A DNA stretch of 40,853 nucleotides from Cladosporium sp. IMV 00045 (Eukaryota > Ascomycota > Dothideomycetes > Cladosporiales > Cladosporiaceae): contig MSJI02000186.1 of the NCBI GenBank assembly GCA_001931905.2, positions 1 through 40,853 of the forward strand, in the 5' to 3' direction. Positions 21,522 to 30,754 of the stretch are shown here, one piece after another. How positions within the stretch are numbered: position 1 is the first letter of the stretch; each line of letters starts with the position of its first letter. Below the pieces are notes generated by a model. The model was not told where the DNA came from. It saw only the letters and a program-made list of their open reading frames with translations, and made no database searches. The position numbers and the translations under genes were made by a program.

Positions 21522-21982
21522 GCGCGATGATGCGGTAGAGCAAGCTTGACCCACATTCTTCAACGCAGATTACCTGCTTGATTTCACGCATCCTTGAATA
21601 CATCATGATCCGCAGAAAATCTCGTACGAGACGATGCATCTAGCCGGCGCATTCGCAGCGTGAATGCTAACGGACTCGTCCTCTCCAGGTCATGCAGGTT
21701 TCGTTTGCACAGAAGACCTGTGCAGCAATCTATTACGATAGAACACGTCGTTGCCCATATGGTCATATGTGGCTACGTACGAACTCGCCGCGAATTCGCA
21801 GTCGTCGCAACCTGATGGTCTTCACACCGGCTCGAGTCTTACGAGGCTGAGCTTCAGCGAAAGATCACGGCGGCTGTGTTCTTGGAAAATCCCGCGCGGC
21901 TTGTACTTATAAGCCTTGCACCGCCTGACTTGTCGTCTCAGGCAGACCGTAGGCTCTACATGGCACCAACCGCTTCCTCAGG
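21522..21982. other. Intergenic; possible upstream exon of the next gene
   Basis: A plus-strand frame open from about 21815 to 21988 reads protein-like text (ELQRKITAAVFLENPARLVL, then DLSSQADRRLYMAP) and ends in a TGA overlapping the ATG at 21983. It may be a 5' exon of the downstream gene joined by an intron or broken by an indel. I could not place the splice. Confidence 0.3.
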
Positions 21983-22672
21983 ATGATCATGGCCGGCTTC
22001 ATACAGAGCCTCATACAGAGCCCTCAGACCGTTCGCTGGATCATGCTGGTCGAGGATTTCTGGGGCACCTTTCATTGCCACCCGATCAACCTCCGAGACG
22101 ATTTAGCTGCTCCGGATATTGGCGAGATTCTACACTCGCTGCTGAGAGGGCACGTTTCGCGTGTGGAGTTGTTGGTCGAGTGGATTCTCTTTGCTCAGAA
22201 GCGATGCGTGTTGACTTCGTCCAGTGGCGTGGTGAGTCTCCCAGACACAGCGAATCATTCGGAGCTTGACTCACCGCCATAGTTGGACCATGGCTTTCTC
22301 GAGCACACCGGAGTCAACCACAAAGCACAACTCCGCTACGGCACTGGCAAATGGGACCAAAACTTCCACGAGGAGCTGACTGAGGCCATGTACGTTCCGG
22401 CTGCTGCATCGCGCTCAAAGAACTTCATCGCACGCTTTCCGAGCCTAGCCGTTGACTTCCGCCCTGATGATGCGAGAGTTGTCATTTTGGGGAAGCAACG
22501 GGCCAGAGGCGCTTTGATTGTCTTATTGGCGGCTGATAGCATTGCCTCCGCTATGATGGGCACAGGCATGGGTTTGGTCAACGGTAGTGTTATGGAGGGG
22601 CTGATTTTGGCTTTTGGAGCGGCTGTGGTGGTCGTGCTGGTGAAGATCATGATCATCGGGCGGGCAGGGTGA
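21983..22672 (+). CDS. Hypothetical protein with two C-terminal membrane segments
   Basis: Two exons, 21983-22231 and 22283-22672, with a clean phase-0 intron (GTGAGT...CATAG), give about 212 aa from the ATG at 21983. The N-terminal 150 residues are soluble and helical with no domain I recognise. They include FWGTFHCHPINLRDD, an ARFPSLAVDFRPDDARVV block, then KQRARG. Two hydrophobic segments follow (roughly residues 160-182 and 189-209) separated by only a few residues, so the protein should be C-terminally anchored, perhaps as a hairpin. The true start may lie further upstream. It lies 460 bp downstream of the patatin-NLR on the same strand and converges on a DUF6594-like membrane-protein gene (154 bp between stops). 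That setting would suit a membrane partner in the same recognition locus, but this is inference. Confidence 0.5.
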
Positions 22673-22825
22673 GATGGAGGTTTTGAGACAAGTGCGTAAG
22701 TAATCAAGTACAGGAGTTCGAGCCTAAATCACCTCTTAGATATGTGTTGGAAAAGACACAACTGCCCGACTTCGGCCGCTGCCACCAAATCGAGATAAAT
22801 CCATACTCCTTCGGCGACAATGTTA

Positions 22826-23849
22826 TTACTCGTGAATCGTTCCAATAGTGAGCGTCTCAAACATGATGAACCATGCGACAGCGTAACACTTATGCATTGC
22901 ACCCAAAGTCGTGGTCGCATCCACCACAACGCTAAAGCCAACCGTGGAAAACGACAGCACAGCGAGTTTGGATTGCATACTTCCGACTGAATGGAAACCC
23001 CAAACCGACCCAAGCAAGATCACGAGTGTCGTGCAAACGCCTGAGATCTCTCCGATCCGGCGCCATTTGGCGTCGTCATAGTAGCAGGGGCCGGATTGCG
23101 GTTGGCTGTTTTCAAGAGTCGCCGATCTCCATGCTCCGTGGTCTATGAGCCAGCGTTCGAATCGACTTTGCTGCTCGACATTGCCCCCGATCAAGTCTTC
23201 CTTATGGTCAAGGAATTCTTGTTCAGGGGTCTCGATGGCGTTGGGGTATCGTTGTAGCCATTGCTTGAGATTCTGCTGCACCCTGCAGGAGACACCAGGT
23301 CGATCGCACAGCTGCAGGAAGGTATTCAGCCGCTCATCTAAGGACAACATTAGCTAGCATGAAGCGGCAAAGCTGTACAGATGTCAACTTGCTGTAATCT
23401 TTGAGACGATGCTGCAGCTGTGTCAATGTCTCCTCGCGAGGTGATCCAGCGTCTAGTCGTAAACTCGCACAGCTTCCTTGGTCAACCGGGAGACCCTTCG
23501 TGTAGTCGTCTTGCTGCTTCAGCACGCGCTCTAGTCTGACGATGTCATTCTGCAGTCGGAGGAGTACTCGGACGTTCAAATCTCGAAAAAACCGCAACGC
23601 AAGTAGCTCATCGCTCGACCCCATCAACTTGCAGAAGCCAGGGTACCCAACATGTTTCCATGCCAAGGTTTGCTCGAACGCGGTGACTGCTGGGCTTGCG
23701 GTGTTCTCGATATCAGGTACTCCATGCTGAGTGGATGTTCCAGGCCCGTGTGATGTTAGATACCTGAGCTGCTGGTTGGCGAGGTCAATAAGTGCCTTGA
23801 CAAAGCTGACGAGGCTGCATGCAGAGTGTGCACGAAACGCAACTGCCAT
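22826..23849 (-). CDS. DUF6594-like fungal membrane protein
   Basis: Exons 23849-23393 and 23337-22826 give 322 aa. The intron (23338-23392, 55 nt) has a GC donor (A-GCAAGT) and a TTAG acceptor with GCTAAT as branch site, and joins to LKDYNERLNTFLQL, matching the family pattern around this point. Residues about 67-170 carry the DUF6594-type signature: a YPGFCKLM start, then a FFRDLNVRVLLRLQNDIVRLE coiled helix and an E-T-L-x-Q-L-x-x-x-L-K-D-Y stretch. After the LxHKEDL segment come three hydrophobic helices at the C-terminus (about residues 250-320). DUF6594 proteins are abundant in Pezizomycotina, some next to HET or NLR loci; their biochemical role is unknown. A C9 run and an out-of-frame upstream ATG (23859) precede the start by 1-10 nt. 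Identification is from memory of the family pattern. Confidence 0.75.
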
Positions 23850-24053
23850 GATTGATCATGGGGGGGGGAAAAAAGAAAGTGGGAAATTATTGTTTGGATT
23901 GGTCGGTAGATATTCACATCTTTCTTGACGCAGTTGCCGTTTACCTGACTCTTATAGCTGTCTTCTGAATGTCAAGGCTTCGTGGTTGATTTCGCGTGTG
24001 TAAACATGTTGATGTCTGAGGTTGACGTTGGGAGTGAAGTCTGGGCTGAGGTC

Positions 24054-24278
24054 GCGAATTCGCCACTCCGCGTCTCACGCCAGCGAATTCGAGGCGAATT
24101 CGCGGCTCTTTTTGTAGCTGCGACGAATTCGTCGGCGGCGCAGCGAATTCACAACCTCGTTGCGAAACTATGTCGGTTGTGATGAGGCGCGCAGGCAATC
24201 AATTGCTGGTGTCGTCGACATATTTATCGCGGAGGCCGCGTAGAAGCGCCTCTCTCTGCCTGACCTGGACGAATTCGC
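24054..24278. repeat. Cluster of six CGAATTC palindromic motifs between divergent genes
   Basis: GCGAATTCGC occurs at 24054-24063 and 24094-24103. Close variants are at 24083-24092, 24123-24132, 24143-24152 and 24269-24278. The fourth copy is extended to a perfect 14-bp palindrome (CGACGAATTCGTCG, 24121-24134). They sit in the 690-bp divergent intergenic region between the DUF6594-like gene (minus) and the gene at 24540 (plus), which suggests a regulatory or repeat-derived array. Confidence 0.6.
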
Positions 24279-24474
24279 AGCAGGTTAAGAGGCCAACGTG
24301 AGTGGGCGCAGTGCACCGCGAGTGGTGGTTTTGACGGCCATGACACCTTCATGTTGGACTGAGGACTGAGGTTATAGATATCAGGGAGGCGGAAGGTTGA
24401 ACATAAAATGGAGGGCTTCACCGGTCGTCAGTTTGGTACGATTGAAGACGCCCTCGCATATCCCTTTCTTACCT

Positions 24475-24480
24475 TATATA
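24475..24480 (+). promoter_or_regulatory. TATA-like element of the 24540 gene
   Basis: TATATA about 60 bp upstream of the ATG at 24540, in a pyrimidine-rich context (CCTTTCTAG follows). The position suits a fungal core promoter; not otherwise tested. Confidence 0.35.
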
Positions 24481-24539
24481 TCCTTTCTAGCCGCTGAACG
24501 GCACGTGGAGACACACCGCAGTCTCGGCTCCATGCCGCC

Positions 24540-25760
24540 ATGCAGCCGGGACGACAGAAACGCCGCGTCGCGCCCAGTGATGCCGGCATTCAACAGCATG
24601 ATCCTCCTTCTCTTCCACCGCCCGATCAAGCGGCGCCTGATCAATGGGACAAGTATTGGCTGCAAACTGCCAATTCTACGGAAAACGCATACCACAACCA
24701 GCCCCCGCAAACAGGTTACCATGCTACCCAGCAACTTTACGTCGATCCATTCTTTAATCATGGCAACACGACTGCCATGAGGCCTGTAGGTCCGTTGGGC
24801 TTCGATAGGAACACTTTCGTTGGCGGGTCATCTCAATCTAGCGCTGCCGTCACACAACAGGCGTTATTCTCCTCCAACCAGGCTATCCCTCACAGCTCTT
24901 ACCACATTCACGATGCCACTGTCTACGGGAGCCTAGCTCAACTCACCAGCTCTAATGGCAGCTTCTTGGACGATGGGATTTTCAATTCCGACCAAACCGT
25001 CCAGAATTCATTTCAAGGCGATAGACAGTTCCCTGCTTTTGTTGATACATCTCAGCCGGGCCACGTGGTTGCACCACCCCGGTACAGCCTGAGAGATCCC
25101 AACCAAGGCATGCGACAGGTCTCTCGCGACAACAGCAAAACCTATGACAATCCCAACATCCCACCAGCTCAGCACGGCAACCTTGTGCACCACTCGCACC
25201 GGGTCCAATTTTTCAGGCTATTCGCCAGGGCAAATTTGACTGTCCGATGGCAGCGTATGAGCGACTGCATCAGCCGTTGCCTGGTGCCCCGCTACAGGCT
25301 CGCCTTTCATGTATGGAAGCAAAATTTCTTGGTCACGAAAACTTTTCGCATGTTAAAGAGCATTGCAGAGGAACGCATGGCGTTGAACATCCGGAGTGTG
25401 GCTGCTTCCTGAAGGACAGGAGGGACATAATCACCGATCATCTCAGGAATGGGCTCTCGAATTGCAGAGTTGACTCGCACGCTAAACGACGCCCGTACGC
25501 CATTGTATCCGCGCTCGCTATCGACCAACTCACCAAGAAGGCTCCAGTAGCACCTGCCGCACGTCCCAAAAGTCCGGAGTGGTATCGGCATCAAGAGGGT
25601 TGCTGGAAGGACCTCTTCGTCGCAATATATACTGGCCATAACTTCGAGCCATTTGACATCATTACTCCTTGTAAGCCTAAGACGATTCAGATTATCCCTA
25701 TGGCATACTAATCACCCTTCGCTAGACTTGGAGACGAACAAGTCTCGCTCGGCATCGTGA
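24540..25760 (+). CDS. Gln/Ser/Asn-rich protein with C2H2-like zinc-binding C-terminus (putative DNA-binding protein)
   Basis: Proposed exons 24540-25118, 25217-25670 and 25726-25760 give about 355 aa. The last intron is strong (GTAAGC donor, TACTAAT branch, GCTAG acceptor) and adds only YLETNKSRSAS. The first intron (GTCTCT...TTTTTCAG, 98 nt) has a weak donor and is chosen because it keeps phase 0. Residues 1-193 are low-complexity and rich in Gln, Ser, Asn and His. Residues about 194-280 carry a fungal C2H2-related pattern: KFDCPM, a second Cys about 20 residues later, FSHVKEHCRGTHG, ECGCFLKDR, ITDHLRN. This resembles the degenerate zinc fingers of many uncharacterised ascomycete proteins beginning F-x-C-P-(F/M). 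A nuclear regulatory role is inferred from this architecture; no target is evident. Confidence 0.6.
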
Positions 25761-26419
25761 ATCCACCTTGATATGATGGTATTCCCTCATGCGTTCGTTG
25801 AGTGACTGTGCTTACAACCTAATGCTACAATGCAGACGCCTGTCGGCGCCGAAATACACGTTTCACGCAGGCATTGAGATGGACTTCATCAATGTTCAAA
25901 GCTCCCTGTTACCCAGGCCCCGCAACCGCCCGGGACGTTGGACGGCGATCGACTCTCGTTTCGCTCTCAAAGTCGCTTTTACGGGATGGGAATGTGTGTA
26001 CCCTGAGCCGCGCACTCATGCCGGACTCTTGAACGTCCTGTGATCCACCATCTGACGAGTCACAATCACACTTAGGTCAGTTTCCAGGAGGTACCACTGA
26101 GTCGTTTTGGCATCCGAGAGGCCGGGCTTACGCGACTACTTACCACACACCCAGAGCGAAGGGAACAGACTGGAGAGGATATCTTCAACTTGCTATCGAG
26201 ACTTTGATAAGGTTGAGCAAGAAGACACGAAGGACACGTTAAGAACACGGACGTGGACGAAGCAGTGCGATGCGAGGTCAATCGTTACGGTCTGAGCAAT
26301 ATCTACTGTTATGTTCGCAAATACAAAGATTATTGCCTAGCAGCACACCGAACACTTCCGACCATCTGCAACTCAGAGTGAACCGCACCGGACAAAATCT
26401 CCGAGCCTCATTCTGAACA
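25761..26419. other. Intergenic, nothing recognised
   Basis: Only short ORFs, including one of 84 codons at 25789-26043 on the plus strand with no recognisable content, no start context and no family match. Confidence 0.4.
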
Positions 26420-27606
26420 TCACCCCGGCTTCCTCCAACCCCTCCCAAACCCTCCCGGGAACGCAATCCCATTGCTCGGATTGACATACACACCCCGATA
26501 GCCCATCGAGTGCTCCTTGTCGCCTCCCTCCGGCAGCGGCACAGTAGCGTCAGCGGAGCGCAACCAAAAAGCGTAGCCGTGCGACTGCATCCAGTGGTAT
26601 TCAAGCTTCTTGGGCTGGGCGGCGAGCATGTCGGCAAAGTGCCCCAGTGTCACACCCGAGGGGACGTGGCCGGTGGAGACGAGAAGTTGGGAGCCCGAAT
26701 CATCCCGTTTGGTGAACCTGGAGGTGTGCCAGCGAGGTGCCGGCAGGGTGAATCTGGTAGGGGAGAAGCGTGCTCGCACCAAAGGCTCATGCTGAGAGAT
26801 GTCATGGGTGGTGAGGTGAGGAACATGCGGCGCCATGAGTGCGCGCGCGGGAAGTCGCAGGCGAATTTCACGGGGAATAAGGTCATGATCTCGCGGCTCT
26901 GGGGCCATAGACGGGTGAGTAACGGGTTGCAGATGATCTTCACGCCTTTTTGCTCGAGTTCTGCCGCTGAGAGCTCTTTGGTCGTTCCATCGGAGGCCTT
27001 GAGCAGGTACATTCCGGCTCCGCCGTGACGGGCTTCCATGTCTTGTTCAGTCTTGAGAGCTCGGCGCTGGTTTGCATTGTAAGGATGGAGTGCCGGATGC
27101 GGTTTGCCGTCCAGAATGTGTCAGCAGCTTTGCAATGTGATGAGTTGTTGTGACCTTTTCCTGCACACACCTCTGTACGATGGCACAACAAGCTCACCCG
27201 GCCCAGGCGAGAAGAAGAGTCTCTGTCGAAGCTTCTGCTCAATCGCAGACGTCAAATATCAGGACCGACAGACTCGCTGCGTCGCCAGCAGCTCAATTGC
27301 AGGCAGCTCGGAGAGGATGCTCGACCGCAGCATGAGGATGTTGAAGACTTTGTGTGCAACGGGAGACACACCGGGCACGGCCTGCTTCGTGCGTGGATTG
27401 GCTTTGGTGCGCAGGAGTGCGAGGGCGTCGGTTGGTGTTGAATCATCTGCTGGAGTGAGTCTGACTTTGAAGTGGCAAGATGGCTTGTGCGTTTGCCAGT
27501 GTGCTCGCTGGCAGGCTTTTGAGCAGTACGAGACGGTCTTGCAGCGCGCGCAGTGTTTGAGGTTGTCTGTGGTAGCGCATGAAGCGCAAGTTGTGAGGTC
27601 AGTCAT
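26420..27606 (-). CDS. MYND-type zinc finger protein, reading frame damaged (probable pseudogene)
   Basis: The ATG at 27606 opens a complete MYND finger: Cys7, Cys10, Cys19, Cys22, Cys28, Cys32, His40, Cys44 with canonical spacing (CKTVSYCSKACQRAHW). MYND domains bind Pro-rich peptides. The remainder extends to the stop at 26420, with conserved-looking blocks TFWTANRIRHSILTMQTSAEL, GAGMYLLKASDGTTKEL, SREIMTLFPVKFACDFPRA and HMGYRGVYVNPSN-like text, but they lie in different frames. A TGA interrupts at about 27259. A shift is needed at CTCTC (plus 27055-27059) and another at the CGCGCGCG run (26841-26849), the last of which an 83-nt intron could instead explain. I could not build a fully open model. 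Either decay or several short-repeat consensus errors. Confidence 0.62.
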
Positions 27607-28379
27607 ACTCGATTGCTGTGCTGAGTGGTGAATGATGAGTAAAGAAGGGACAAGGTGGTCGTGTGTTCATCTTGCGGATACAATCGAGTTGTTATTCAAG
27701 GCATGGAATCGCCGCGAGCTGTTTGCATGGCTAGAGCTTCACGGGTGCATGCAGCGCGACAGGTCGGCGGTGATTGTAAGAGCTTCACGCATGCCTGCAG
27801 TTATCGAAACTGCTAGATATCTCGCTGCTGGTTGTGGTTCGAAAGGGTAGGCTCGCTGTTGTGATACGATGGCCATCTCCGGGGTCTCGAACGGGCACTG
27901 CGCTTGTATCGTTATGTTCAAACTTCGACTTGTGCTGCATCGAGCGTCTCATACATTGCGGCTCTGGAAAAGGTTTGTGCGATAGAAGCTTTGATCAGAG
28001 CGGTTGACTTCATGAACATACGTCTAGATGGCTTCTCCATCAACACTCTCTGCAGACGAACATAACGTGTGAACATGGTGGTGGCACTGCACATTATCGC
28101 TCTGGGGATTGTCGATGGCTGACTAGTGACGCTGGCAAATTGGTATGGAACATGCGAAATATTCGATGCCTATCAATCTTGATCCAATAAGTTCAGTTGG
28201 TCCACGTGCCATTCTGGAGAACTAGATTGCTCCGTTGCAAGCAAATGTGAGGCGAAACCCGTTATTTACATTCTCTTTCTGTTTAGAAATTGGAGAAAGT
28301 AAGAAGAAAAAGAACAACATCGGCCACGCAGATCAACTGCGGGCTATCATAAGAAAAGAACAATGAGCTTGTCCAAAGC
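27607..28379. other. Intergenic, nothing recognised
   Basis: No ORF over 75 codons and no RNA gene seen. Contains the promoter side of the MYND gene and the 3' side of the WSC gene. Confidence 0.4.
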
Positions 28380-29172
28380 TTAGGCGGTGATGCCGAAGGC
28401 GCAGGTGGCGAGCAGGCCCAGGACGGCACCAATGGCGAGCGTGTTGCGAGGGACCGAAAGGCCGTTGGCGTCGCCCTCGAAAGCGGCGTCCGCATCGTCG
28501 GAGGAAGAAGTGCTGTTGCCGTTGCCGTTGGCGCCGCCTGCTGAGCCTGAAGAGCCGCCGGTGCTGCCGGTGCTGTTCGAGCCTGCGGAAGAGCTGGGAG
28601 TCATGGCGGGCACGGTGGAGTTGGAGGAAGTAGAGGCTGGGCCTGAGGGTGACGTCTGCTTGCATAGTCAGTATGTCATTCGGCTGTGTGAGGCAGTTTA
28701 CTGTTCGCTCGAGGCTGCGAGATGGGTTTACTGACCGTAGATGGCTCGTCACCGAAGGGGGCGCCGTCGAGAGGAACGTAGGCGTACATGCCGGCACCTT
28801 TGTTGCCACACTTCTGCTCCGGGTAGCCGGGGCAAGATTGGTTGCACTTCTCCAGGTCGACTGTCTTAGCCGGCTTCTCGTTCGAGCACCAGCATTCCTG
28901 ATACTGCAGGACTGCGTATTTGAACTTGCCCTGGCATGAGTCGTTGCAGAGGCCGAGGGTTTGGTAGATGTTGGAGCCTGATGGTGTGTATTAGTACGAA
29001 TGAGCTGTTTTATTACGGATGGGCTGTACGCACCCTTATCGTTGTCGGCTCCAGTGTTTTCGTCGGAGCAGTATTCGACGGAGAGGTTAATAGCTGACTG
29101 CCCGGGCTTTGCAGCGGTGGCGTAGGTGGCCAGCAGGAGGGCGCTGCACAGGGAGTTCTTGATCGAAAGCAT
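28380..29172 (-). CDS. WSC-domain secreted protein, probably GPI-anchored
   Basis: Exons 29172-29034, 28977-28736 and 28655-28380 (introns 56 and 80 nt, GT-AG) give 218 aa. The first 21 residues are a signal peptide (SLCSALLLATYATAA). Residues about 32-135 form a WSC domain: YQTLGLCNDSCQGKFKYAVL, ECWCSN, then KCNQSCPGYPEQKCG and a final MYAYVP, with the expected eight or so cysteines. A Ser/Gly/Asn-rich linker follows, then a short hydrophobic tail (NTLAIGAVLGLLATCAFGITA) ending at the C-terminus with no cytosolic part, which fits GPI anchoring rather than a Wsc1-type signalling receptor. WSC domains bind wall polysaccharide; a cell-wall-associated role is likely. Divergent from the GH12 gene, sharing an 800-bp intergenic region. 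Confidence 0.88.
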
Positions 29173-29971
29173 AATGAGCGTGGGGAAAATTGAAACGAGT
29201 GTAAAGTGTTGATAACGTTTAACGATGTTGCAGAAGTGAAGTCTCTGAGAATACGAAAGAGAGAGACGAGTTCGCTATTTGCATGCATGCATCCATCCCC
29301 TTGCATGCGAGGTAAGACCATCCCAAAGCCGAATTCCTGACGATCACGGTTTCTGCGCTTAGATTGGTCATTTCGCCGCGGACACTAAAGTCAGCCTTGA
29401 GCCTCTCGGTTATCCGTGCTATCCTTACCCGAAATCCTCACTGACCTCACTGCAGTTGTGCCTCTTCGTTTCGCGACATCCTTCACACCGACGAAGGAAT
29501 CAATTGACTCGGTGTCCTTCGCTAGTGCAGACAGGTGCATTTTAGCCATGTTTCGTGCGAGTGTTCGCTCTTGGTCCGACGTCACAGGAGCAGAAGATCA
29601 AAACAGCACACTGCTGTTGCAGGGATTCGTTCTTTTTGCTCCTAAACTACTACTACATCAGGAACGGAGTGCTTTCGCCGGTTGTGCTCGACAGAGATCA
29701 TGAATTTGGTCGTATCATCAACTGCCGGCAGCTCACCTTCGTACAACCCTTGCTTAGTCGCGCATCATTAGATTGATGTGGTTCTTCTCTTTCATCTTCA
29801 TACGGTGGAAGAGCGTCCGATCAATTTAGAGGAAAGTGCAATAATGCGAGTATTGACGCTGCACAGATTTGCTCTTAAAGCTCTCATGCATATAAAAGCA
29901 AGCTGCTTCTCATGTGCCAAAGCAATCAGTATCTCACAATTGAGCTTTCATCCATAACTTACTCGCCAGCC
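29173..29971. promoter_or_regulatory. Divergent promoter region of the WSC and GH12 genes
   Basis: About 800 bp with no accepted gene. A good TATA box (TATAAAA) at 29891-29897 lies about 75 bp upstream of the GH12 ATG. No TATA is obvious on the WSC side. I did not recognise a carbohydrate-regulator site with confidence. Confidence 0.5.
29891..29897 (+). promoter_or_regulatory. TATA box of the GH12 gene
   Basis: TATAAAA in the context CATATAAAAGC, about 75 bp upstream of the ATG at 29972, followed by an A/C-rich leader. Confidence 0.6.
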
Positions 29972-30754
29972 ATGACACGCTTATTCGCTTTGCTGCTCTT
30001 CGCAGTCAGTACGATTGCCCAGGGCAACATGTGCGGAGAACAAGAAGGTTACTCTGCCGGAGGCTATAGAGTTCAAAACAATCTCTGGGGCAAGGGGAGC
30101 GCCACTTCTGGATCGCAATGCTCTGCTTTCAACGGCGTCTCTGGCTCATCTGTCGCTTGGTCCACGACCTGGGAGTGGTACGGCGGCGAGAATAATGTGA
30201 AGAGCTATGCGTACTCGTCGCGCGACTTCACAAAGAGGCTTGTCTCTCAGATCTCCTCCATCCCAACTTCAGCATCCTGGACCGTTAGCAACCAGAACAC
30301 TCGCTCGAATGTGGCGTACGATCTCTTCACGGCGCGAGACATCAACCACCCGACGTCCGGCGGTGACTACGAGTTGATGATCTGGCTCGGTCGCTACGGC
30401 GGAGTTGGTCCCATCGGAAGCCTCAAGGCCAATGTCAACGTCGGAGGGCGGTCCTGGGCCCTTTACGTCGGCTACAACGGCAGCATGAAAGTTTTCAGCT
30501 TTGTCGCCGCGAGTCCCATACTGAATTTATCAGGGGAACATCAAGGATTTCTTCAATCATCTCGTCTCTCAGGAGGGGTTCCCGGCTTCGTCGCAAAATC
30601 TTATTAGTGAGTCTTGTTCCCATGAGGGGAGGAAGCTGCGCTTGAGTCCCATGATGAGCTGACATGTCTTCTAGCTGTCCAATTCGGTACCGAGCCTTTC
30701 ACCGGCTCGAAGACGACTTTTGATGTCTCTCGGTGGTCTGCGGAAGTATATTAG
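29972..30754 (+). CDS. GH12 endoglucanase/xyloglucanase, frameshifted before the catalytic acid
   Basis: Signal peptide (MTRLFALLLFAVSTIAQG) then a textbook GH12 fold. NNLWG, SGSQC, WSTTWEW, NNVKSYAYS, LVSQISSIPTS, NVAYDLFTA, DYELMIWLGRYGGVGPIGS (nucleophile Glu134) and YNGSMKVFSFVA follow in order. The start at 29972 is chosen for the signal peptide; an in-frame ATG at 29912 would bury it. After a GGGG run at 30533-30536 the family sequence continues in another frame (NIKDFFNHLVSQEGFPASSQ), then an intron (30607-30674) and a last exon with QFGTEPFTG, which holds the acid/base Glu, ending 30754. As written the protein ends at 30606 without the acid/base and would be inactive; with one G fewer it is a normal secreted beta-1,4-glucanase of about 237 aa. 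Either a recent pseudogene or a homopolymer error. Confidence 0.88.

Noticed and set aside
23145..23160. GTTCGAATC resembling a tRNA B-box
   Set aside because: No cloverleaf can be drawn around it and it lies within the DUF6594-like coding exon.
26799..26881. 83-nt GT-AG intron in the MYND gene that would avoid a frameshift at the CG run
   Set aside because: Kept only as an alternative: the donor GTGAAA is weak and the sequence inside reads as good protein up to the CG run.
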